Shown here: positions 1 through 8,323 of the stretch, one piece after another
Position numbering within the stretch: the first letter of the stretch is position 1
Layout: the number at the start of each line of letters is the position of its first letter
Source: Bacteriovorax sp037444575
GTDB lineage: Bacteria > Bdellovibrionota > Bacteriovoracia > Bacteriovoracales > Bacteriovoracaceae
Length of the DNA: 64,000 nucleotides
Direction: 5' to 3'
NCBI GenBank assembly: GCA_037444575.1
Contig: JBBIME010000006.1
Location: 186,001 to 250,000 of the forward strand
Position numbers and translations under genes: made by a program
Notes under the pieces: generated by a model
Databases searched by the model: none
What the model was told of the DNA's origin: nothing
What the model saw: the letters and a program-made list of their open reading frames with translations, nothing else

Positions 1-1185
1 AAGAATATTAATTTCATTATCAACAACAAGTACTCTTGTAATTTTATCATTATCAAGTTTTTCCCAATTGCCATTCATGTGTCCGGCAATTCCAATGGCC
101 GGAAGAGTAACTCTAAAGTGAGCACCTTTATTTGACTCCAGGAGCTCTAATACCCCCTGATGAGATTGAATGATTCTATTTGAAATAGAAAGCCCAAGCC
201 CTGTCCCCTTTCCAATCTCTTTGGTCGTAAAGAAAGTATCAAAAATTTTAGCTCTGTTTTCTGGAGAAATTCCAGGCCCATTATCTTTCACATCAATTTG
301 AACAAAATTTCCGCTAGTATCTGACATGCATGAAATCTCAATGATTGGATCAACAACCTTAGATTCCTTTAGTGAGTCGATTGAATTTTGAATAAGATTA
401 ACAAAGACCTGCTCAATTTTTACTTGATTTACAAGCAAGATTTGAGCTTTATCTGGCATTGAAACCTTAATTTCTATAGAAGTGCCTTTTAAAGAAGGGC
501 CAACAAAGGTCACGGTCTTCTCAAGGATGTCTTTAGCATCACAGTATTCTTTTTTCTCCTCATTTTTATGAAGATACTCCTTCATGTTCGAGATAATTTT
601 GCTGATTCTTTCAAGGGAATGATTAATATTTACACTAAATTTTTCTATCGCTGCTCTCTCCTTATTTAGATCAGGAGCTTCAAGGGCAAAACTTATTAAC
701 TCTGTATTTCCAACAGCAACAGTTAAAGGATTATTGATTTCATGAGAAATATTGGCAGTCATCTCTCCGATAACTTTTAATTTATCTGATTGAATAATTT
801 GAGCATGAGTATTCTTTAGTTCTTCCATTTGAGCACGATATTTATCATTGAGTTGCTTCTCAACGGTAACATCTTTAAAAAGAAAGATTGTTTCACCAGA
901 TTCTTTCCTTACTCCTTTAATAATAATTGTGCACATCTGATACTCTAAAACAAATGAGAGTTCGGAGCTCACTACTTGTGAAGAGTGACTGAGATCAACA
1001 TAAAATTGATTAAAATCAGGAATGACTTCTGAGAGATATTCCTTAATCGTTGTCTGTTTCTTTAATGCTCTGGGAGTAGTCTTAAAAAGAGTTAGAAAAC
1101 TAGAGTTAAAATAAACAATATTCTCAAACTCATCAGCTATAATAACTGGTTCAAAGAGATCATCTAGATATTCAAAAGATTCCAT
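1..1185 (-). CDS. Hybrid sensor histidine kinase, 3' end beyond the window
   Basis: Partial gene: 395 codons are present and the C-terminus lies beyond base 1. An N-terminal PAS-like region (about residues 1-110) has no membrane segment, so the protein is probably cytoplasmic. A short linker leads to a HisKA domain with the H-box ISHEINNP (phospho-acceptor His148). The HATPase domain follows, with N-box QNSIDSL and G-boxes DNGPGIS and GTGLGLS. After the kinase core the sequence RVLVVDNE opens a receiver domain, which makes it a hybrid kinase. It is the last gene of a three-gene minus-strand operon: its ATG lies 2 nt past the stop of the STAS/zinc-ribbon gene. The likely role is input or output to the phosphatase/STAS switch; the signal is unknown. 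Kinase identity is secure; the length of the receiver part cannot be seen. Confidence 0.93.
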   Translation of the reverse strand, partial: MESFEYLDDLFEPVIIADEFENIVYFNSSFLTLFKTTPRALKKQTTIKEYLSEVIPDFNQFYVDLSHSSQVVSSELSFVLEYQMCTIIIKGVRKESGETIFLFKDVTVEKQLNDKYRAQMEELKNTHAQIIQSDKLKVIGEMTANISHEINNPLTVAVGNTELISFALEAPDLNKERAAIEKFSVNINHSLERISKIISNMKEYLHKNEEKKEYCDAKDILEKTVTFVGPSLKGTSIEIKVSMPDKAQILLVNQVKIEQVFVNLIQNSIDSLKESKVVDPIIEISCMSDTSGNFVQIDVKDNGPGISPENRAKIFDTFFTTKEIGKGTGLGLSISNRIIQSHQGVLELLESNKGAHFRVTLPAIGIAGHMNGNWEKLDNDKITRVLVVDNEINIL

Positions 1186-1187
1186 TA

Positions 1188-1658
1188 TTATTTTCCCTGG
1201 CTTAAAAAAGTAAAATATTGTTTTTCAATCGCATCAAATTCAAGATTGCTTTTGCAAGTATTACATTGTTTTGAAGGGGCCTTAAAATTTGAAATCTCAG
1301 AGCTCATTAATAAGATCTTTTTTTCAGTATCACAATTAGGGCAAAAATAAGGAGCATAGAAAGATTCAACTACAATTCCCTTTCTAATAAATCCATGAAC
1401 CATATTGACCTGTTCAATAATAATCTGGGGACAGTTTAGATATTTAATCTGTGCCCCTTCTAGCTCCTGAATGTATTTAATCCACTCTCTTATTCCGCAT
1501 GAATTAATCATCGTGACTTTGTTAAAATCAAAACTAAATTTATTCATTTGAAGGTTCTTGATTTTATCAAATGATGAATCCTCATCGATAATTCCAACAA
1601 GCTCTACGTAAGTTTCATCTCCCGTTATTCTTGTATTAATAGATAGCTTCTGACTCAT
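1188..1658 (-). CDS. STAS-like anti-sigma-antagonist domain with C-terminal zinc ribbon
   Basis: 156 aa, cytoplasmic. Residues 1-100 look like a STAS fold. The motif INSCGIREW sits where SpoIIAA-type proteins have D-S-S-G, and the serine that is phosphorylated in that family is kept. Residues 106-140 hold two CxxC pairs (CPNC and CNTC), typical of a zinc ribbon, which is unusual for this family. The start overlaps the stop of the upstream phosphatase/kinase gene by 4 nt, so the two are translationally coupled. By family logic the neighbour's kinase domain would phosphorylate this protein and its PP2C domain would dephosphorylate it; that pairing is inferred from position. No sigma or anti-sigma factor lies nearby, so the final target is unknown. 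Confidence 0.72.
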   Translation of the reverse strand: MSQKLSINTRITGDETYVELVGIIDEDSSFDKIKNLQMNKFSFDFNKVTMINSCGIREWIKYIQELEGAQIKYLNCPQIIIEQVNMVHGFIRKGIVVESFYAPYFCPNCDTEKKILLMSSEISNFKAPSKQCNTCKSNLEFDAIEKQYFTFLSQGK

Positions 1659-4240
1659 TTAGTGATCTCCTTGACCAAAAAGTGAAAAGAAGTAACTCTT
1701 TCTTTGGCCTGCTTATATCGATTAAATTTTTCAAACACACAAATAATTTTTCCAGATTCAGGCCCTCCATTAATGACCCAAAACTGGCTACAATTTTCAT
1801 AGATCATGTAAAGACCAAGCCCTGCCCCATTTTCGCCAGCGAGTGGTGTTTTTTCTTTGTATCCTCTTTGAATACTTGAAATTACTTTTTCTCTGGAAGA
1901 GAAACTTGATGGTCCTTTCACTGAAATCACCACATATTCTTCGCTGACAGCAATAAGATATTCAACTTCTTTATCCGGAGTCAGAATGATCTCTTGCCCT
2001 CGACTAAAGTGATTTGTCTCTCCACCTGAATGATAAAAGGCATTTGATAAGAGCTCTTCACTTACCAACCGTAAAACATCTAGATTGATAGCGCCTGTAA
2101 AATCACCACTAAAATGATTACTCATCTCTTCGACGACTTGTGGAATTTTTTTGTTCGAGACTAAAACCCAAGCTTCTTTTTTATAATTCCCAGAAATGTA
2201 ATCGTTCAAATTAAACGTAGGCTTACTTTCAAGATTTTCCACCAATCTCGTTTCAAGACCTAAATCAATAGTGTTATATCCGATAAAGTGATTCACCTTA
2301 CTCTCAAGAAGTGCATGAGAAATATTATCTTCATTTGTGAGTTTCGTAATAACAACCGAATCTTTATCTAACTGATTCTTAATCTGTCCAAACTGCTCAA
2401 GTGACTCAATGACAATTCTAGGTTTATCAAATGATACACAAACTAAAGTAATATCATCTTGAAGAGCATTGTCCTTGATATGTCCTTTAAAATCCCCCAA
2501 CACTGAGTTGATAACGCCACTTGCGTCCTTTGGGCAGCCTTTATAGAGACTCTTTAAAAAAGATCGCAGTCCCCATGGTTTTCCATCGACCATCATTTCG
2601 GTTAATCCGTCAGAGAATAGAACGATTCGATCTCCTGCCAAGATTGGCATAGTTGTCTCTTCATACTTTGAACTGGCATTTTCTCCCACTCTTGCTCCAT
2701 TATTGTCCTGGAGAGGATTCACACCTTCTTTATTATATTCTCCATCCGTTTTCCTGATTAAATAGGGAGTCATATGAGAAGCATTAGAATAAGTAATAGC
2801 ATTTTTTGTTTCATCAATTTCAAGAACAAAAGCAGTCATTAAAATTTCAGAATTCATCGAGCAGATGACTTTATTTAATTTTTCCAAAACCATCTTCGGT
2901 GAAACGTAATTTTTCTCTGATTCAATTTTTAAAGTTGAGATACAGCTGTGAGCGGCCGCGGTGATAAGAGCTGCCGGCACTCCATGTCCAGTGGCATCGC
3001 AGACGATAATTGTTGTAATCGGTCCCTGCTCAAAATATCCCCACCAATCGCCACTACACTCACTTGCTGGTCTATAATGCCCATCAAAACTATAGCTGGA
3101 TTTAATTACAGCATACTTAGGAAAAAAAGAGTGTTGTACAAGATGAGCAACCCTTAACTCGCCTTCAATTCGCGCCTTCTCTTTCATTTCCTCCATAAAC
3201 TTTACGATCTTATTTTTCATTTCAACAAATGAATCTGTAAGTGCTCCTATTTCATCACTTCCCTCTGCCTTTGGATTTACATCAAAATTTCCTTCAGAAA
3301 GAAGAGTTGTAGCATCAAAAAGAGTCTGAACATTTTTGGTCATTCTCTTTGTAAAAAGAATCCCAGCGATAACAGCAATTGATAGAATCAAAATTCCAAA
3401 ATATAAAGATTTCTGTATTAACTCACGAGAAGCTAAAAAGGCCTTGTTCTCTTCTATCTCAGTGATAGCAATAAGTCCGATTCCTGGCATTTTGGAAAAA
3501 GCACGAATAACAGCAACTCCGTTGCTTGTAAAACGCTTTACTCCTTGCTGAACTTCATGAATCGTTGGATCTTTGATGATGCTCATTGAATCGATATTTT
3601 GTTGAACATTGTTAAGCCTAAAGAAAATCTTTCCATTTTCCATGAGCAAATAAGTTCCATAATTCAAAGTTTCATTCATTAAAGGCATCAACTTCTCATA
3701 AGAGATATGGGCCGCACATCTTATATTCTTTGCAATGGATTTAATTACTGAATAATGGGCCGGAAAATTCTTAACCATCGACATTTCAATGCGATTTTCC
3801 CCGAAAGGGATTTGTTTTAAGATTTTTAGAGCGCCATTGCTTGCATTTAAATTTTCTTCAGGTGAAGTTGGGTTAGATGTAAGTTGTTCAATTTTTTTTG
3901 TATTCGTTTCCGCATGGTAATCTTGATTATTAACAAGACATTCAATACCCAAAACGTCATCGTGATTAGAAATAATCAGTGCCATTTTTTTTGCTAGAGT
4001 ATCTGAACCAAGATTGTCATTAAGAACATCGAGAGTTTGAAAATCATCGTTAATTAAAAGCTTCACTCTCTCGGCAACTGACACAGAGTTAGTAAGAGTA
4101 ATCGAATATACATCAGCAGCCTTGTCTTCTTTGAAAATATTCAGCGCATACGAGAGGTAGAATCCCATTGTTAAAAGCAGAAGCATTGTGATCATCACAA
4201 CGAACTTATACTTTAATGGGAACTTGACTTTTCTAATCAA
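1655..4240 (-). CDS. Membrane SpoIIE-type PP2C phosphatase fused to a HATPase kinase
   Basis: 861 aa. Order: TM helix (about 12-32), extracytoplasmic sensor region (about 35-275), second TM (about 278-298), HAMP (about 298-350) and a short coiled linker. A SpoIIE/RsbU-like PP2C domain follows, with the metal-binding motif CDATGHG around Asp415 and a late DDITLV motif. After roughly 100 residues of unassigned linker comes a GHKL ATPase domain: N-box EELLSNAFYH with Asn733, and the lid/G-box GENGAGLGLY. Such ATPase domains belong to anti-sigma serine kinases (SpoIIAB/RsbW). One polypeptide therefore seems to carry both opposing activities of a partner switch. The STAS gene follows with a 4-nt overlap. 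A divergent FecR-like gene starts 76 bp away. Domain calls are firm; the bifunctional model is inference. Confidence 0.88.
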   Translation of the reverse strand: MIRKVKFPLKYKFVVMITMLLLLTMGFYLSYALNIFKEDKAADVYSITLTNSVSVAERVKLLINDDFQTLDVLNDNLGSDTLAKKMALIISNHDDVLGIECLVNNQDYHAETNTKKIEQLTSNPTSPEENLNASNGALKILKQIPFGENRIEMSMVKNFPAHYSVIKSIAKNIRCAAHISYEKLMPLMNETLNYGTYLLMENGKIFFRLNNVQQNIDSMSIIKDPTIHEVQQGVKRFTSNGVAVIRAFSKMPGIGLIAITEIEENKAFLASRELIQKSLYFGILILSIAVIAGILFTKRMTKNVQTLFDATTLLSEGNFDVNPKAEGSDEIGALTDSFVEMKNKIVKFMEEMKEKARIEGELRVAHLVQHSFFPKYAVIKSSYSFDGHYRPASECSGDWWGYFEQGPITTIIVCDATGHGVPAALITAAAHSCISTLKIESEKNYVSPKMVLEKLNKVICSMNSEILMTAFVLEIDETKNAITYSNASHMTPYLIRKTDGEYNKEGVNPLQDNNGARVGENASSKYEETTMPILAGDRIVLFSDGLTEMMVDGKPWGLRSFLKSLYKGCPKDASGVINSVLGDFKGHIKDNALQDDITLVCVSFDKPRIVIESLEQFGQIKNQLDKDSVVITKLTNEDNISHALLESKVNHFIGYNTIDLGLETRLVENLESKPTFNLNDYISGNYKKEAWVLVSNKKIPQVVEEMSNHFSGDFTGAINLDVLRLVSEELLSNAFYHSGGETNHFSRGQEIILTPDKEVEYLIAVSEEYVVISVKGPSSFSSREKVISSIQRGYKEKTPLAGENGAGLGLYMIYENCSQFWVINGGPESGKIICVFEKFNRYKQAKERVTSFHFLVKEITK

Positions 4241-4316
4241 GATTAAACTTCCTAGGGTTTATTAATACTATCTAATGTTACAATAAGATTTGGAAATTAC
4301 CCAATAGCGGAAGAAA

Positions 4317-7124
4317 ATGAGAGTTCGATCTTTTGACAACCTTTTAGTGGGAATGATGAGCATGGTTGCGCTCGTCTGCCTCTTCATGCTTTATGGGGCC
4401 AGGCTTTATCCAAAATCCTCTAATCCCGAATTCAAGGTTGCTTCAATAGTTGAACAAATAAAAACAGTTAAAAGAAAGAAAGACTTTTATCAAAGTTGGA
4501 CCGATATAAATACTGGAGATGATCTCTCATTAAACGATGAAATTTATACTCATGAGCAAAGTTCGGCTAAAATTAATTTTACTAATGGCCAAGAAATCAG
4601 TTTATTTGAAAATTCTCTTCTTAAAATCAAAACACTAAACAAGTCCAACACCCTCACACTCGAAAAAGGAAATCTCACGGCTAAGCTCTCTGCAAACGCA
4701 CCAAAACTAGATGTTGTTTTAAGTGGAAAAAAATACTCGTTTGAATCCCAAAATGCCAATATTCAAATTGAACAAAGTGAATCTGAAAACAAATTTCTAC
4801 TTCTTGATGGAAAAGCAAAACTCAACATTGATCAAAAAAGCAATGATCTCAAATCAAATGAAGTTCTTATCCAGAATAAAACGACCGGTGATATCAAAAT
4901 AAAAGAACTGCCTTTCATTCTCAAATATCCGTCCCAGAATTTAGTTAATTACTTTGCTCACGAGAAAGAAATTAATTTTAATTGGTCGTACACAAGTGGG
5001 TCCATCCCTGTAAAAATTATTATCGCTAGAGACTCTAAATTTTCGAATATTATTAAAAGTGAGACGATTGAAAGCAATCATTTTAACATGACCTTTAACG
5101 AAGCAGAAACTTATTACTGGAAACTCTCAACGCTTGATAATCTTGAAGGACCTGTTAGAAATTTCACGTTAAAAGAGGAGCTTCCTCTTTCTTTAAATTT
5201 AGACAAAAACAAACTCTTCAAAGGGCCTAAAAAAGCAGAAAAAATATATATTAACTGGTCTAATGGAGATGCTAAAAATTATCTTTTAAAAATAGAGCAT
5301 CCCAATAAAGAAGTTGAAATATTAAAGCTCACCCAAAACAATTATGAATTTAAGGCCAACGAAGTTGGAAATTATCAAATCTCTGTTAAGGTTAATGAGC
5401 CTTCGAGAACAGCTGCTCTTTGGAGTGCTCCGGAGACATTAGAGGTCATTGAAGCAAAGGCCATCAGCATTGTTAGCAATACAACTGATACGATTGAAAG
5501 AGTGAGATATAACAACGAACCTCTGTTACAGAACCTTTCTTGGAACGGTCCAACCTCTGACATCACCTATAAAGTCAAAGTAACAAAAGATAATGCCACC
5601 AAAACTTTTGAAACTGAGAATACAACATTAGCAATAAATCTTTCTTCTGCAGGTGAATACATTTGGGAGATTTCCGGAGAGACATCTTCAGGTGTGCTTT
5701 CAAATACAATTACTGGAAAGATTATACTTAAGGCACCTCTTCAACTTATGCAAACTCCTGCGGAAGGGGCCGTGATTGAATTAGAAAAACCGGATCAACT
5801 TGTTTCTTTCAAATGGGATCGCGTAGAAAATACCCGCGAATATCAATTTGAGCTAGCTAGTGATTCTGGTTTTCAAAAAATAATCTATGAAAAAGACATT
5901 GATAATAACAATGTCTCCACCACTCTCGGGCAAACTGGACGATACTTCTGGCGAGTAAAAATCAAGAAAGGGAATACTGTAGAATACTCAAGTCCAGTGA
6001 GTGTTGAGATTAGACCGACACCTCCTCTTGAGCGACCAGAGATCGCTCCTGATATTAAAATCAAAATTAAGTACCTGGATGATAAAACTTCTGAATTTCA
6101 TTTCATCGATCTTTTTATGGCCAAGGCCCAGGCAGAAGGTCCAATAGCAGTTGCGGAATGGGACTTACCCGCTAACTCTCGAGCTAAAAAATATATCGTA
6201 GAAATTTACGAAGATTCAAAGCTTTCAAAGCTTATTACAAAAATTGAGACCACTACTCCTCATGTTATCTGGAAAAATGCTACCCTTGGAACTTTTCACT
6301 GGAGGGTTTCATACGAGGATTACTGGGGAAGAAAAACTGAATTCTCAAAAGTTTCTGTTCTTTCCACTGAATTAGATCCAGCTTTTATAAAACCAGAACC
6401 TCCAAAAATGGCAGAGAAAGTTTCTCCTCCAAAACCAAAGCAACAAATCGTTCACACGCCTCCTCCTACTCCTAAAAAAATAGAGGAACCAGTTGCTCCA
6501 ATTGCAAAAACACCTGAACCTCCAGCGATGCCGGTTATCGAAGAAAAAAAGAATCTTCATTTCGCCCGTCTTGGTTTTTTTCCTCATCACCTCACTTATG
6601 AAAACAAAGCAAGTCAATATACAGCAAGTGTCAGTGGCAATGTTTTAGATAGCTGGTATGGAATGTATCAAACACCAGTTGACTGGAAATATTTTAAGAT
6701 TTTTAATTCGACGCTTTTTGTATCCAGAGGAAAAGTCTTCAACACAATTACTTTTACGGATTTTGAATTAAATTTGAAGGCTCATAAAGTAGAATCTAAT
6801 TTTTCCTGGGGACCAGTTATTTCGTTTACAAAGAAAACACTCTATATCGAGTCTAATAGGACGATTACTGGAAGTTCTAGCCTGTCTCCATTACTTGGAG
6901 CTTTTGTTCAAAAAAACTTTGATCATTTAAGTATTAGTGCTGAAGCAAAATTCGGAGGAGCAATGAATTTCTATGCAGATGCTCTATACGATGTGAAAAA
7001 AAATATTTCAGTGGGACCTTTTTTTGACTTAACTAATATTACCAAAGAAGGAAACAAACACAGCTACACGCGATTCGGAATCAACTTGAATTATACTTTT
7101 TTATTTCTTGAAAAGATTAAGTAA
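4317..7124 (+). CDS. FecR-domain protein with Fn3-like repeats, Pro-rich linker and C-terminal barrel-like domain
   Basis: 935 aa. A single N-terminal hydrophobic segment (about 9-27) could be a signal anchor. A FecR-like domain follows (about 60-195). From about 200 to 680 there are several beta-sandwich repeats with the recurring Tyr-x-Trp-x-Val/Leu pattern of Fn3-like modules, for example FYWRVKI and FHWRVSY. Residues about 685-745 are rich in Pro, Lys and Glu, like periplasm-spanning linkers. The last ~190 residues alternate polar and apolar residues and end in an aromatic-rich strand, as outer-membrane barrels do. The Shine-Dalgarno GGAAG precedes the ATG. The 3' end overlaps the convergent glycine-rich gene by 34 bp. 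The function is unknown; a trans-envelope structural or sensing role is inference. Confidence 0.72.
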   Translation: MRVRSFDNLLVGMMSMVALVCLFMLYGARLYPKSSNPEFKVASIVEQIKTVKRKKDFYQSWTDINTGDDLSLNDEIYTHEQSSAKINFTNGQEISLFENSLLKIKTLNKSNTLTLEKGNLTAKLSANAPKLDVVLSGKKYSFESQNANIQIEQSESENKFLLLDGKAKLNIDQKSNDLKSNEVLIQNKTTGDIKIKELPFILKYPSQNLVNYFAHEKEINFNWSYTSGSIPVKIIIARDSKFSNIIKSETIESNHFNMTFNEAETYYWKLSTLDNLEGPVRNFTLKEELPLSLNLDKNKLFKGPKKAEKIYINWSNGDAKNYLLKIEHPNKEVEILKLTQNNYEFKANEVGNYQISVKVNEPSRTAALWSAPETLEVIEAKAISIVSNTTDTIERVRYNNEPLLQNLSWNGPTSDITYKVKVTKDNATKTFETENTTLAINLSSAGEYIWEISGETSSGVLSNTITGKIILKAPLQLMQTPAEGAVIELEKPDQLVSFKWDRVENTREYQFELASDSGFQKIIYEKDIDNNNVSTTLGQTGRYFWRVKIKKGNTVEYSSPVSVEIRPTPPLERPEIAPDIKIKIKYLDDKTSEFHFIDLFMAKAQAEGPIAVAEWDLPANSRAKKYIVEIYEDSKLSKLITKIETTTPHVIWKNATLGTFHWRVSYEDYWGRKTEFSKVSVLSTELDPAFIKPEPPKMAEKVSPPKPKQQIVHTPPPTPKKIEEPVAPIAKTPEPPAMPVIEEKKNLHFARLGFFPHHLTYENKASQYTASVSGNVLDSWYGMYQTPVDWKYFKIFNSTLFVSRGKVFNTITFTDFELNLKAHKVESNFSWGPVISFTKKTLYIESNRTITGSSSLSPLLGAFVQKNFDHLSISAEAKFGGAMNFYADALYDVKKNISVGPFFDLTNITKEGNKHSYTRFGINLNYTFLFLEKIK

Positions 7125-8275
7125 CCAGTAGTTGAAATAATTAATCCAAAAATAAAATTAATAAGGAAATTATTATTTTGATCATGTTCTAGTGAAACTT
7201 TCGCGCATGAAATAGAACTTGCATATTGTCTTGAAGCTTGTGTACTCGAAGCAATTGTTGGGGAAAAACTTGTACTATACGGTGTCGGATTAACTGTTCC
7301 TAAATTTGTAATTGTACCACTTCCGCTATCAAGACGAATGCGTCCGTTTCCTCCGCCCCCGCCTAATCCACTTAATCCCGAAGCATTAATTCCACCAGCT
7401 CCTCCAAGCGCTGTTATTGTACCTGTTGCTGAAACTGTGAGTGTTCCTGCTGATTGAAGCCAGATCGCTCCCCCTGAAGCTCCTCCGCCCCCTCCACTAC
7501 TTGCTGTTGTTACAATTCCACCTCCATTGCCTCCAGTAGAAATTATACTTCCATCAACTTGAATATTTCCTCCAGCTACAATACGGATAGCTCCACCACC
7601 TCCGCCACCAGAGCTTCCAGTAGTAGGTATTCCCGCATTTATTCCAGCTCCACCAGCACCTCCACCTGTGCCACCGATAAAACTGGAATCAAAAGTCGAT
7701 TCGCTCCCAAAAATTGCTCCATTAATCCCATGAGTATTGATGACACTTCCTACACCATTATCTCCATCTGCAGCGACAGTTGCCGATTGAGTTTGATAAC
7801 TTCCTCCGCCTCCACCTCCGCCATATGAAGATGTGGCAGGAGCAGTTGGTGTTACTAATAATCCAGCACCACCACCACCTGTTCCATTTCCACTTAATCC
7901 ATTAGCATTTGTTCCAGGAGAATTTCCACCGGCACTTCCTCCAGCTCCAGCGCTTCCACCTGTCTTCAGAGAATTTATCGCATCTCCGTCTACTCCATTT
8001 ACTCCGCTTAAATCAATGCTAAAACCAGAAGAAATAGTCACGCTTCCTAGTACTTTTATAAAAAGTGGAACTCCTCCAGCTCCAGGCTGGCCTCCTTTAA
8101 AGCTGATTAAATTTCCATTAATGTTTAAAGTTGTGCACTGATAATACTTTTTAGCTGCAGTGATTTGAGTTGTTGCCGTACCAGCGACGTCACAGGATCC
8201 GTCAGAGCCATCACCGACATCCATTGCAAACGCTAAGGAATTTGTGAATAAAAAAAGGGTTAACAAGAACTTCAT
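7091..8275 (-). CDS. Secreted glycine-rich protein with C-terminal membrane anchor
   Basis: 394 aa. A clear signal peptide (1-17, ending SLAFA) is followed by a cysteine-containing head (about 20-50). A very long Gly/Ser/Ala/Thr-rich region (about 55-330) contains runs of glycine and motifs such as GGAIRIVAGGNIQVDG, which suggest beta-helix or fibrous folding. The C-terminus has one cysteine (near 353), then a hydrophobic segment (about 367-386) followed by the basic tail SRNKKV. This signal-peptide/low-complexity/TM/basic-tail layout resembles surface-sorting architectures, but I recognise no sorting motif. The stop region overlaps the convergent FecR-like gene by 34 bp. Probably cell-surface; function unknown. 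Confidence 0.68.
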   Translation of the reverse strand: MKFLLTLFLFTNSLAFAMDVGDGSDGSCDVAGTATTQITAAKKYYQCTTLNINGNLISFKGGQPGAGGVPLFIKVLGSVTISSGFSIDLSGVNGVDGDAINSLKTGGSAGAGGSAGGNSPGTNANGLSGNGTGGGGAGLLVTPTAPATSSYGGGGGGGSYQTQSATVAADGDNGVGSVINTHGINGAIFGSESTFDSSFIGGTGGGAGGAGINAGIPTTGSSGGGGGGAIRIVAGGNIQVDGSIISTGGNGGGIVTTASSGGGGGASGGAIWLQSAGTLTVSATGTITALGGAGGINASGLSGLGGGGGNGRIRLDSGSGTITNLGTVNPTPYSTSFSPTIASSTQASRQYASSISCAKVSLEHDQNNNFLINFIFGLIISTTGYLIFSRNKKV

Positions 8276-8323
8276 AGTTTTATGTTAACCCAATTTTGGA
8301 AATTTAAAAGTCGACTATTCTGA

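Noticed and set aside
7559..8141. Two open frames antisense to the glycine-rich gene
   Set aside because: Low-complexity Ser/Pro/Ala products caused by GGA/GGT-rich codons on the other strand; no starts with RBS.
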